Shown here: one piece after another, positions 1-7,662 of the stretch
How positions within the stretch are numbered: position 1 is the first letter of the stretch
Layout: every line of letters begins with the position of its first letter
Assembly (NCBI RefSeq): GCF_020905335.1
Contig: NZ_JAJJMN010000001.1
Coordinates: forward strand, 1,736,001-1,800,000
Length of the DNA: 64,000 nt
Direction of reading: 5' to 3'
DNA from: Flavobacterium lipolyticum
GTDB lineage: Bacteria > Bacteroidota > Bacteroidia > Flavobacteriales > Flavobacteriaceae
The notes under the pieces: model-generated
What the model saw: only the letters and a program-made list of their open reading frames with translations
Told to the model about the DNA's origin: nothing
Databases searched by the model: none
Translations under genes and position numbers: made by a program

Positions 1-107
1 AACTCGAAATTGTTCAGGAAGACAATCGCCCCGGAGCAGTTCAGGAAAAACCTCAGGATGAAGAAAACCCAATTTTACAAGCTTTAAAAGCTTTAATCGA
101 ATCGTAA
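1..107 (+). CDS. 3' end of an unidentified gene (N-terminus outside window)
   Basis: The frame starting at base 3 is open from the window edge and ends with TAA at 105-107, giving about 34 residues that finish in LQALKALIES. The tail is acidic and Gln/Glu-rich (EDNRPGAVQEKPQDEENP) followed by a short amphipathic stretch, as in a flexible C-terminus. I do not recognise the family and assign no function. The + strand reading is supported only by the continuous open frame running up to a convergent neighbour. Confidence 0.5.
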   Translation, partial: LEIVQEDNRPGAVQEKPQDEENPILQALKALIES

Positions 108-160
108 AATGAATTTTAAAATAATAAAGGCAAACTTTATATAAAGTTTGCCTTTATCTT

Positions 161-556
161 TTAACAGGCGCATTCCATTCTCAAACCTGTCTGTCCCCCT
201 TTTGTTCCCTCAGTGGCATAACCGTCCAACTTCCACCACTCGATCCCTCCTATTAACTCTTTCACCTTAAAGCCGAGTTTTGTCATATTCAAGGCGCCCT
301 TTGTCGAAGCATTGCAGCCAATTCCATCACAATAAGTTACATACAAAACTTCTTTGTCTAAATGTTGGGTACGCTCCAGCGTCATTTCACGATGCGGAAT
401 ATTGATTGCTGTGGGAATGTGTTCTGCTTCAAAGCCAAAAGCTTTGCGCGCATCAATAGCGATTACTTTCTCTCCATTGTTCAGGGCATCAAATAAATCA
501 GACGGATCTATTTCGAACGCCAGCTTATTCTCATAATGTTTAATTTGTGCTTCCAT
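161..556 (-). CDS. single-domain rhodanese-like sulfurtransferase
   Basis: A 131-residue single rhodanese domain. The IDAR strand-loop is near residues 34-37, and the expected active-site loop reads YCDGIGCNAS with Cys76, followed by Cys81. Family members move sulfane sulfur through a cysteine persulfide; this loop departs from the usual CxxGxR form, so the substrate is open. The C-terminus carries two more cysteines (ECAC), which is unusual and could bind metal or form a disulfide. The protein has no signal peptide and is probably cytoplasmic. The gene is divergent from the LysR gene at 705, which makes that regulator a natural candidate for controlling it (inference). Confidence 0.85.
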   Translation of the reverse strand: MEAQIKHYENKLAFEIDPSDLFDALNNGEKVIAIDARKAFGFEAEHIPTAINIPHREMTLERTQHLDKEVLYVTYCDGIGCNASTKGALNMTKLGFKVKELIGGIEWWKLDGYATEGTKGGQTGLRMECAC

Positions 557-704
557 TTTTTTACAGTTTTACTATTTCAGTTTTTCAAATGTAATGTAAT
601 GGCTCCTTCCATAAAAACGAAAAGAATTCATTCAGTTGATTACTTTTTTTCATAGAAAAGCCATCCTAAAATTTTGTTCCTTTGTACTTCTAATTCCCAA
701 AAAA

Positions 705-1607
705 ATGGAAATACGTCATTTACGATTAATAAAAGCAATTGTTGAAGAAGGAAGCATCACTAAGGCAATTGACAAGTTGCATCTGACACAATCGGCTTTG
801 AGCCATCAGCTTAAAGAAGCCGAGTATCAATTGGGAACCGCCATTTTTCTGCGCAGCAATAAAAAACTGGTTCTAACCAAAGCCGGCGAAAAGATCTACG
901 AACTTGCCAATGAAATTTTGGACAAACTTTTGCAAACCGAATTGCAAATCAAACAAATGGTTTATGGAGAATACGGTGAAATCAGAATTAGCACCGAATG
1001 TTTTTCAAGTTATCATTGGCTGCCATCGGTTTTAAAACAATTTCATTTTTTATATCCAAACGTCGAACTTAAAATTGTAACCGAAGCAACCCATATTCCG
1101 ATACAAAAATTACTGGAAAACACCATCGATATTGCCGTAATAAGCGATCAGATCAAAGACAACAACATTAGATATATTGAGCTTTTTCAGGATGAAATGG
1201 TTATGGCCGTCTCTGAAAACCACGCCTGGGCAACTAAAAAATATGTGGTAGCCAAAGATTTTATCGATGAACATTTACTCATTCACTCCTTTCCGATGGA
1301 AACGGTTACCATACATCAGTTTGTACTGGCCCCCGCCAAGGTAACCCCCAGAAAAATAACTGCCCTGCCGCTTACAGAAGCATCGCTCGAAATGGTCAAG
1401 GCCGATATGGGGGTAATATCAATGGCAAAATGGGCCTTGTTACCTCATTTGAAAAACAATCCGATAAAAGCTGTACAAATTGGAAAAAACGGTTTAAAAA
1501 GAAAACACTTTATTGCTATTCGGGAAAATCAGGAATATCCGGACTACTTTTATCGCTTCATCACTTTTTTACAAAACGAAATCAATCTTCAATGGAATAT
1601 TCAATAA
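705..1607 (+). CDS. LysR-family transcriptional regulator
   Basis: A 300-residue LysR protein. It has an N-terminal winged helix (about residues 5-65, with LTQSALSHQLKEAE as the recognition region) and a C-terminal periplasmic-binding-protein-like effector domain. I start it at ATG 705 (MEIRHL), where LysR proteins normally begin, and not at the upstream in-frame ATG at 636, which would add a 23-residue unrelated leader. The overall look is closest to MetR-type regulators of methionine/one-carbon genes, but the effector cannot be read from sequence. It is divergent from the rhodanese gene, and its last codons overlap the acetyltransferase start at 1592, so those two are probably co-transcribed. 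Confidence 0.88.
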   Translation: MEIRHLRLIKAIVEEGSITKAIDKLHLTQSALSHQLKEAEYQLGTAIFLRSNKKLVLTKAGEKIYELANEILDKLLQTELQIKQMVYGEYGEIRISTECFSSYHWLPSVLKQFHFLYPNVELKIVTEATHIPIQKLLENTIDIAVISDQIKDNNIRYIELFQDEMVMAVSENHAWATKKYVVAKDFIDEHLLIHSFPMETVTIHQFVLAPAKVTPRKITALPLTEASLEMVKADMGVISMAKWALLPHLKNNPIKAVQIGKNGLKRKHFIAIRENQEYPDYFYRFITFLQNEINLQWNIQ

Positions 1608-2041
1608 GAAACTGTGAACCTTCAGACTTACCAAAACTAGTGGTTTTATGCCAAAAACATGCGGAGTATGAAAAAGCTCAGTTTTCTTCGGAAGGAAAAG
1701 AAAATAAGTTAAAAGAAGCTTTGTTTGGCGATCGTCCAAAAGTACATTGTCTGGTGGTTGCAACAAAAGATACGATTGTAGGTTATGCTTCCTTTACTTT
1801 TGACTTCTCCACCTGGAATGCCGCAAATTTTCTTTATATGGACTGTTTGTTTCTCGAAGAAGAGGCCAGAAGTTTTGGTATTGGCGAAATACTGATTGAA
1901 AAGCTAAAACAAATTGGAAAAGAAAACAATTGCGTCAATATGCAATGGCAAACCCCGCAATTTAACGAAAGAGCCATCAAATTCTATCACCGAATGGGCG
2001 CAAAAGGAAAAGACAAAGTGCGATTTACTTTGGATCTCTAA
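1592..2041 (+). CDS. GNAT-family N-acetyltransferase
   Basis: 149 residues with the GNAT fold. The acetyl-CoA loop is RSFGIG (about 93-98), preceded by the beta-strand LYMDCLFLEEEAR, and the C-terminal motif NERAIKFYHRMGA is typical of small-molecule or aminoacyl acetyltransferases. ATG 1592 is chosen because the longer in-frame opening (from 1430) reads through the end of the LysR gene in another frame and has no GNAT character. The 16-bp overlap with LysR suggests translational coupling. The substrate is unknown; spermidine/diamine-type acetyltransferases look similar in length and motif. Confidence 0.85.
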   Translation: MEYSIRNCEPSDLPKLVVLCQKHAEYEKAQFSSEGKENKLKEALFGDRPKVHCLVVATKDTIVGYASFTFDFSTWNAANFLYMDCLFLEEEARSFGIGEILIEKLKQIGKENNCVNMQWQTPQFNERAIKFYHRMGAKGKDKVRFTLDL

Positions 2042-2114
2042 TATTCTAATCCCGCAAAGAGGTAAAAAAATCAGGTAAATACTGGTTTTAATTCTTTCCA
2101 GCTACGAAAGGCTT

Positions 2115-2122
2115 TATCTTTG
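2115..2122 (+). promoter_or_regulatory. Bacteroidota -7 promoter box
   Basis: TATCTTTG matches the TAnnTTTG -7 consensus of the Bacteroidota primary sigma factor. It lies 17 bp before the ATG of the epimerase-like gene, giving a very short leader as is common in this phylum. No clear TTTG -33 box is visible. Confidence 0.5.
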
Positions 2123-2138
2123 CAACTTTAAACGAAAA

Positions 2139-2963
2139 ATGACACAAATCAGTATTTTAGGATGTGGCTGGCTGGGATGGCCTCTGGCGAAAAAGCTAAT
2201 TAAAGAAGGACATTCGGTAAACGGGTCAACGACTTCGGAAAATAAACTTCCGAGTTTAGAAGCATCGGGAATAAAGGCTTTCCTGGTTGCGCTTGAAAGC
2301 GAATATGTTTCAAACAGCATCACTAACTTCCTGGCGGAAAGTGAGATTCTGATTATTGATATACCGCCTAAATTACGAGAAAAAAGCGCCAGTCTTCCGA
2401 CTCCGTCTGAGAGGATATTTGTTCGAAAAATGGAGAATCTGATTCCGTTTATAGAAAAATCAACGGTAAAAAAAGTTCTTTTTGTAAGTTCAACCGCAGT
2501 TTATGGGAATGAGAACGCGACGATCACAGAAGATACACACCCAAATCCGGAAACCGAAAGTGGTAAACAATTGCTTTTAGCGGAAGCTTTGCTTCAAAAG
2601 AATCAAAACTTTGCAGCCACCATATTGCGTTTTGGCGGTCTAATCGGAGAAGATCGTCATCCGGTAAAATTTCTGGCCGGAAAAGAAAACCTTGAAAACC
2701 CTGATGCACCGATAAATCTGATCCATCAAAACGATTGTATCGCCATTATCGAAGCAATCCTAAATCAGGCTAAATGGAACGAGGTCTTTAATGCCGTAGC
2801 ACCTTTTCATCCAACGAGAGAAGAATACTACACTCAAAAAGCAAAAGAATACAATCTGAATCCTCCGAAATTTAGAACTGAAAACTCAAACATTCAAAAG
2901 ATTATTTCAAGTAAAAAAATGGAATCGGTTTTAAATTATCAATTTAGACCTGACAATTATTAA
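2139..2963 (+). CDS. NAD(P)-binding epimerase/dehydratase-like protein (extended SDR, YeeZ-like)
   Basis: 274 residues beginning with a Rossmann glycine motif (ILGCGWLGWPLA, residues 5-16). An SSTAVYG segment follows, where extended SDR enzymes carry the catalytic Ser and the start of the Tyr region. The canonical YxxxK is not obvious (ESGKQLLLAEALL occupies its place), so it may be an atypical SDR that binds nucleotide without classical chemistry, as in the E. coli YeeZ group. It probably acts on a nucleotide-sugar or similar substrate in the cytoplasm, but this cannot be specified. It stands alone behind its own -7 box. Confidence 0.75.
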   Translation: MTQISILGCGWLGWPLAKKLIKEGHSVNGSTTSENKLPSLEASGIKAFLVALESEYVSNSITNFLAESEILIIDIPPKLREKSASLPTPSERIFVRKMENLIPFIEKSTVKKVLFVSSTAVYGNENATITEDTHPNPETESGKQLLLAEALLQKNQNFAATILRFGGLIGEDRHPVKFLAGKENLENPDAPINLIHQNDCIAIIEAILNQAKWNEVFNAVAPFHPTREEYYTQKAKEYNLNPPKFRTENSNIQKIISSKKMESVLNYQFRPDNY

Positions 2964-3142
2964 AAGTTTCCTATCCGACTGAGCGAATTCCAAACCTTTT
3001 TATAAGCCTGTCACTTCGCTCAGGGCAACAATCGTTTGCCAAAACACATAAAACTTAAATTACCGCCATAACTTATATCATTTAAAAAAAACTTTGCGAA
3101 CTTTGCTATAAACCTTTGCGCTAAAACTTTACGTTTAAAACT

Positions 3143-3619
3143 ATGGAAACAGTTTATGTCAATTCACCATTAGGAATTACCAAAATCGTTGGAGATGAAG
3201 ACGGCATTGCTATTGTCTCTGTTTCTGATGTTGGCGATAATGACGTTTCGCAAACCATTCCTAAAGTTTTGGAAAAGGCCGTTTCACAGCTTCAAGAGTA
3301 TTTTGATGGTAAAAGAACCGACTTCGATTTAAAACTAAACCCAAAAGGAACGGACTTCCAGCAAAAAGTATGGAAATCCTTGTTGGAAATTCCGTACGGA
3401 AAAACCATCAGTTACATGGATCAGACCAAGAAACTGGGAGATCTAAAAGCCATTCGGGCTGTTGCGTCGGCAAATGGTAAAAACCCACTGTGGATTGTGG
3501 TTCCCTGTCACCGTGTTATTGGTACCAATGGTTCTTTAACGGGTTACGCCGGTGGTCTTTCCCGTAAGAAATGGCTGTTGGAACATGAGAATCCTAGTAC
3601 GCAGCAGAGTTTGTTTTAG
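3143..3619 (+). CDS. ogt: methylated-DNA--[protein]-cysteine S-methyltransferase
   Basis: 158 residues. The suicide active site PCHRVIG carries the acceptor Cys122. The helix-turn-helix DNA-binding part (DFQQKVWKSLLEIPYGKTISY, residues 71-91) and the N-terminal RNase H-like domain are both present. It removes alkyl groups from O6-alkylguanine (and O4-alkylthymine) by irreversible transfer to its own cysteine. There is no Ada-type regulatory domain, so it is the stand-alone Ogt form. It lies just upstream of a DnaQ-like exonuclease and an AlkZ-like glycosylase on the same strand, forming a small DNA-repair neighbourhood. Confidence 0.93.
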   Translation: METVYVNSPLGITKIVGDEDGIAIVSVSDVGDNDVSQTIPKVLEKAVSQLQEYFDGKRTDFDLKLNPKGTDFQQKVWKSLLEIPYGKTISYMDQTKKLGDLKAIRAVASANGKNPLWIVVPCHRVIGTNGSLTGYAGGLSRKKWLLEHENPSTQQSLF

Positions 3620-3759
3620 CTTTTGAACAAGTCATACCTTTACGAAAGCGGAAGACAAAAAAGTATCAAAATCTTAAAAACATAAGCTATTTCTTATTTT
3701 TAGAATCATTTGCGTACATTTATAAATCTAAATGCCTAAAAATATAAGACGTCACCATA

Positions 3760-4473
3760 ATGATTGAAAAAATTAACCTTAACAACATTCTTTTCCTTGA
3801 TATTGAAACGGTACCGGAAGAGGAGAATTTCAATTCGCTTGACGAAGAAATGAGGTCTCTTTGGGATCAGAAGACACAATACCAGCGTAAAGACGATTTT
3901 ACTCCCGAAGAATTTTATGAACGTGCCGGAATCTGGGCAGAATTCGGTAAGATTGTCTGTATTTCGGTTGGCTATTTTACCATTAAAGGTGATATCAGAA
4001 ATTTTAGAGTAACCTCTTTTTTTGGAGATGAAAAGAAAATCCTGCGCGACTTCAATAATCTGATCAACAATCATTTCAATAAACCGCAGCACCTGCTGTG
4101 CGGACACAATGCCAAAGAATTTGATATTCCGTTTATTGCACGACGTATGATCATCAACCAGATTGCAATTCCGGACAAGCTTAATTTATTTGGGAAAAAA
4201 CCTTGGGAAATACCACATTTAGATACTTTAGAATTATGGAAGTTTGGCGATTACAAGCACTTTACCTCCTTAAAACTATTAACCAAGATCCTGGGAGTTC
4301 CCTCTCCAAAAGGTGATATCGACGGCAGTCAGGTTGCACATGTCTTTTATGTCGAAAAAGACATTGACCGAATTGTAACCTATTGTGAGAAAGACACCAT
4401 AGCTGTAGCTCAGATTTTTCTTCGCCTTCGTCGTGAAGATTTATTAATTGACGATGAAATTATTCATGTGTAA
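3760..4473 (+). CDS. predicted 3'-5' exonuclease (PolB-exonuclease-like, DnaQ fold)
   Basis: 237 residues of RNase H-like DEDD exonuclease. ExoI is FLDIETVP (Asp/Glu near residues 12-14), ExoII is GHNAKEFDIPFIARR with its Asp, and ExoIII is YCEKD. These match the stand-alone family related to the proofreading domain of DNA polymerase B (DNA_pol_B_exo2 type). It probably degrades single-stranded 3' ends in a metal-dependent way. The next gene starts 14 bp after its stop, so it is likely co-transcribed with the AlkZ-like gene. Confidence 0.82.
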   Translation: MIEKINLNNILFLDIETVPEEENFNSLDEEMRSLWDQKTQYQRKDDFTPEEFYERAGIWAEFGKIVCISVGYFTIKGDIRNFRVTSFFGDEKKILRDFNNLINNHFNKPQHLLCGHNAKEFDIPFIARRMIINQIAIPDKLNLFGKKPWEIPHLDTLELWKFGDYKHFTSLKLLTKILGVPSPKGDIDGSQVAHVFYVEKDIDRIVTYCEKDTIAVAQIFLRLRREDLLIDDEIIHV

Positions 4474-4487
4474 TACCGCTTTAAACG

Positions 4488-5558
4488 ATGGATTCAAAAA
4501 TAGCTCAGCTCAGGCTCATCTCTCAAAAACTTCATAAAACGACTCACAATGCACCACAAGAAATTGTGCAGCATTTAGGGGCAATGCAGGCTCAGGACTA
4601 TGCAATGGCAAAATGGGCAGTTGGCTCCCGTTGCGATGCTTCAGAAAAAGCGATTGAAGAAGCTATCAATTCGGCACAAATTATCCGAACTCATATTTTA
4701 CGGCCTACCTGGCATTTTGTTTCTGCCGATGATATTTACTGGATGTTGGATATTTCAGGGCCGCAAGTCAAACGCATTGTAACCTCTTACGTAAAAAAAT
4801 ATGGTTATGATACTAAGAAACTACATCAAACGAATGCCGCTATCCAAAAAATACTTGCAGGAAACAATCATCTCACCCGTGAAGAAATCATGCAGGAACT
4901 TAGCATTACTAAAACTCCTGGCCCTGATCATTTAAGCGGTGCCATTATGATGTATGCTGAACTTGATGGTTTGGTTTGTAACGGAAAAATGAACGGAAAA
5001 CAAATGACGTATGCTTTACTTGAAGAAAGGGTTCCGAAACCACAAGGCAGACTAACCCAAGAGGAAGGTTTGACAAAACTAGCCCTTCGATACTTTGAAA
5101 GCCATGGCCCTGCTAACCTTCTTGACTTTTCATGGTGGTCAGGCTTCTCTCCTACCAGCTGCAAAAACATCATTAATGCAATCGAATTGCAATTAAATAC
5201 TATTACCATTGAGGATCAGAAGTATTGGTTCAAAAATGATATTTCAACTGAGGATAATTTCCGCGAAAGCATCCATTTTCTTCCGGCTTTTGATGAAATC
5301 TTAATTTCGTACAAATCACGTGAAGCATCCATATCACCCGAGCATCAACCAAAGGCTTTTACCAACAATGGCATTTTCAAACCCATAATCCTGGAGAACA
5401 GCAAAGTCATCGGAACCTGGAAACGCACCATCAAAAAAGATCACGCCAAAATAGAAACCCAATTTTTTAACGAGACTGAAAATCATAAAAAGGCAATTCT
5501 TTTTGAAGGCATTAAGCCTTTTGAAAACTATTTAGAAACCAAAATTCAAATCGAATAA
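4488..5558 (+). CDS. winged-helix DNA-glycosylase-like protein (AlkZ/YcaQ family, HTH_42)
   Basis: 356 residues of the tandem winged-helix family once called DUF1006. The N-terminal motif GAMQAQDYAM carries a Q-x-Q triad (Gln34, Gln36), the catalytic signature reported for AlkZ-type glycosylases that unhook interstrand crosslinks or excise bulky alkyl adducts. The closely related YcaQ/AlkX group has QxD instead. The central THILRPTWHFV motif is also typical. It acts on DNA in the cytoplasm. Position beside the methyltransferase and exonuclease genes fits a repair role (inference). The true lesion substrate is unknown. Confidence 0.78.
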   Translation: MDSKIAQLRLISQKLHKTTHNAPQEIVQHLGAMQAQDYAMAKWAVGSRCDASEKAIEEAINSAQIIRTHILRPTWHFVSADDIYWMLDISGPQVKRIVTSYVKKYGYDTKKLHQTNAAIQKILAGNNHLTREEIMQELSITKTPGPDHLSGAIMMYAELDGLVCNGKMNGKQMTYALLEERVPKPQGRLTQEEGLTKLALRYFESHGPANLLDFSWWSGFSPTSCKNIINAIELQLNTITIEDQKYWFKNDISTEDNFRESIHFLPAFDEILISYKSREASISPEHQPKAFTNNGIFKPIILENSKVIGTWKRTIKKDHAKIETQFFNETENHKKAILFEGIKPFENYLETKIQIE

Positions 5559-5668
5559 TTTGAATTTTCACAAAACCGAATTACTTTCAATGAAATACTT
5601 CCTGTTTCCTGTTTAAAATCCTTGCGCGTTTTAGGGTTAAATAATTACATTTACAAAAAAATATAATT

Positions 5669-7108
5669 ATGGTATTGAGCAGATTTTGGTTAGCTATTTT
5701 TGTGTCTTCAATTTTATTTGTGGTAGTGAGTTTGTTTACCGGCAACAGTTATACACTCGATTTTATTTTGAACGGACAAAAAGATGACCCAATTCTGGTT
5801 TCTGAAAAATATCTGGAGCAGATTCCTGCTTTTGTGAGAGACAGCATCGATTTAAAAGAAGATAAAACCATGATTGTAAACAGGGACTTAACAAATCCTG
5901 ATACTACTTATGTTTACAAAAACAAAACGGTAAAAATTTATAGCGGTGTACAAAAATCAGACGGTTTACTGCCTACCTGTAAAAGTACTTTGATCGACAT
6001 TATTATTCCATTAATTGCCTACTTAGCCTTTTTCTGCGGATTAATGGAACTTTTAATCGTTTCCGGAGCTTCCGAAAAACTGGCCAGATTCCTAAGTCCG
6101 ATGTTTACCAAAGTGTTCCCTACGGTACCCAAAAATCATCCTTCGATATCGTATATGACCTTAAATTTTGCAGCAAACTTCCTTGGTTTAGATTCTGCTG
6201 CCACACCATTTGGACTAAAAGCAATGGAGAGTTTACAGGAATTAAATGTCGAAAAAGACAAAGCAAGTGATGCCCAAATCATGTTTATGTGTCTGCATGC
6301 ATCGGGTCTGACCCTGATTCCAACTTCAATTATTGGATATCGCGCCGCAGCAAATGCAGCCAATCCGGCGGATGTTATGCTTCCATGTATCATTACTTCA
6401 TTAATTGGAACTGTCGCAGCATTCCTAATTGTGGGAATCAGACAAAAAATAAATTTCAAAAGTGCTTCATTAGTACTTGCTTTAATGGCCATTATTGCTG
6501 CGATCATAGGATTATTGTTCTACGTTAATCACTTGGATTTAATTGGAAAAAACTATTTTACTTCTAATCTTTCAGGATTGATGTTGGTTGGGATCATTGG
6601 AATTACTCTCATTTTTTCCTTCATTCATGAGAAGAAATTTGTAGCACAAGACACTACAATGTTCGATACTTTTGTTGATGGTGCAAACAATGGTTTAAAA
6701 ACCGGAGTTAAAATCTTCCCTTACGTTTTGGGAATGCTGGTTGCCATTTCCCTTTTTAGAAATAGCGGACTGTTTGAGATTATCAGTAACGGAATCGGAT
6801 TTATCTTTAGCAGTATCGGCGTAAGTTCTGAAATCATAAATGCGTTACCGGTTGCATTACTTAGACCTTTTAGCTCAGGAGGTTCCAGAGGATTCTTACT
6901 GGATTCTATGAGTACTTTCGGAGCAGATTCGCTTACCGGGCGTTTAAGCAGTATTTTCCAATGTAGTGCCGAAACTACTTTTTACGTAATTGCGGTTTAC
7001 TTTGGATCGGTAAACATTAAAAACACCCGATATGCACTTACCACCATGTTATTGGTTGATTTTATATGTGTAATCGCCGCCATTTTTGTAGCCAGCTGGT
7101 TTTTTTAA
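5669..7108 (+). CDS. SpmA/SpmB-type nucleoside-recognition membrane protein (fused form)
   Basis: 479 residues with roughly ten hydrophobic segments. A first GATE/nucleoside-recognition half (about residues 105-270) is followed by a second half (about 330-479), as if spore maturation proteins A and B were fused. The N-terminus has one membrane segment and then a periplasmic loop (about residues 25-100). Conserved-looking parts include NFAANFLGLDSAATPFGL and RPFSSGGSRG. Family members are inner-membrane proteins; the name comes from Bacillus sporulation, but this organism type does not sporulate, so an export or transport role is more likely. The substrate is unknown. Confidence 0.8.
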   Translation: MVLSRFWLAIFVSSILFVVVSLFTGNSYTLDFILNGQKDDPILVSEKYLEQIPAFVRDSIDLKEDKTMIVNRDLTNPDTTYVYKNKTVKIYSGVQKSDGLLPTCKSTLIDIIIPLIAYLAFFCGLMELLIVSGASEKLARFLSPMFTKVFPTVPKNHPSISYMTLNFAANFLGLDSAATPFGLKAMESLQELNVEKDKASDAQIMFMCLHASGLTLIPTSIIGYRAAANAANPADVMLPCIITSLIGTVAAFLIVGIRQKINFKSASLVLALMAIIAAIIGLLFYVNHLDLIGKNYFTSNLSGLMLVGIIGITLIFSFIHEKKFVAQDTTMFDTFVDGANNGLKTGVKIFPYVLGMLVAISLFRNSGLFEIISNGIGFIFSSIGVSSEIINALPVALLRPFSSGGSRGFLLDSMSTFGADSLTGRLSSIFQCSAETTFYVIAVYFGSVNIKNTRYALTTMLLVDFICVIAAIFVASWFF

Positions 7109-7162
7109 AGCTTAATAAAAAATAGTATTTTTCTTATTTTTTTATTAATTACGCATAGAAAT

Positions 7163-7193
7163 ATTTTGTATTATTGCTTCTATAATACAAAAT
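7163..7193 (+). promoter_or_regulatory. perfect hairpin just upstream of the Y1 transposase start
   Basis: ATTTTGTATTAT (7163-7174) and ATAATACAAAAT (7182-7193) are perfect inverted copies separated by 7 nt. The hairpin ends 7 nt before the ATG at 7201, so it covers where a ribosome-binding site would sit. It could be a translational silencer or the left-end recognition hairpin of an IS200-like element (inference). Confidence 0.6.
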
Positions 7194-7200
7194 ACGCAAA

Positions 7201-7662
7201 ATGGCAAACACCTATCATCAAGTTTATATACAGGCCGTTTTTGCTGTCAAATACAGAGAAGCACTTATTAATAGCGAATGGAAATCGAAATTATTAAGTA
7301 TTCTTGGTCATCTGATAAACGAAACAGGATGCAAAACCATAATTGTAAATGGTACCGAAAATCACGTTCATTGCTTTCTGGGTTTAAAACCAAATGTTTC
7401 AATTTCTGAACTAATGAAAACCATAAAAGCAAAATCATCAAAATATATCAATGACCATAAGCTGACAAAATCCAGATTCGAATGGCAGGAAGGTTACGGT
7501 GTTTTCTCCTACAGCCAATCACATGTTGATGCGGTATATAAATATATTCAAAATCAGGAAGAACACCACAAAAAGCAATCTTTCAAAGAAGAGTATTTTA
7601 CATTTTTAGAGAGATTTCAGGTTTCTTATGATGAAAAATATCTATTTAATGATCTTATATGA
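7201..7662 (+). CDS. Y1 HUH transposase (IS200/RAYT-like), linked to a REP array
   Basis: 153 residues of a Y1_Tnp domain. The HUH metal motif is His55-Val-His57 (ENHVHCFLGL) and the nucleophilic tyrosine is probably Tyr115 in YIQNQEEHH, with Gln119 four residues later. That Y-x3-Q spacing is characteristic of IS200/IS605 TnpA. The enzyme class cleaves and rejoins single-stranded DNA at hairpin ends. No TnpB or accessory gene is present. The gene is followed immediately by about 1 kb of palindromic repeats, and the stop codon lies inside the first repeat. Such genes can be domesticated REP-associated transposases and not mobile IS elements. A second, broken relative lies at 59717-60180 (N-termini MANTYHQ and MASTYSQ). 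Confidence 0.88.
   Translation: MANTYHQVYIQAVFAVKYREALINSEWKSKLLSILGHLINETGCKTIIVNGTENHVHCFLGLKPNVSISELMKTIKAKSSKYINDHKLTKSRFEWQEGYGVFSYSQSHVDAVYKYIQNQEEHHKKQSFKEEYFTFLERFQVSYDEKYLFNDLI

Noticed and set aside
636..704. LysR start at the first in-frame ATG (636)
   Set aside because: Gives a 23-residue hydrophobic leader not seen in LysR proteins; the ATG at 705 gives the standard N-terminus.
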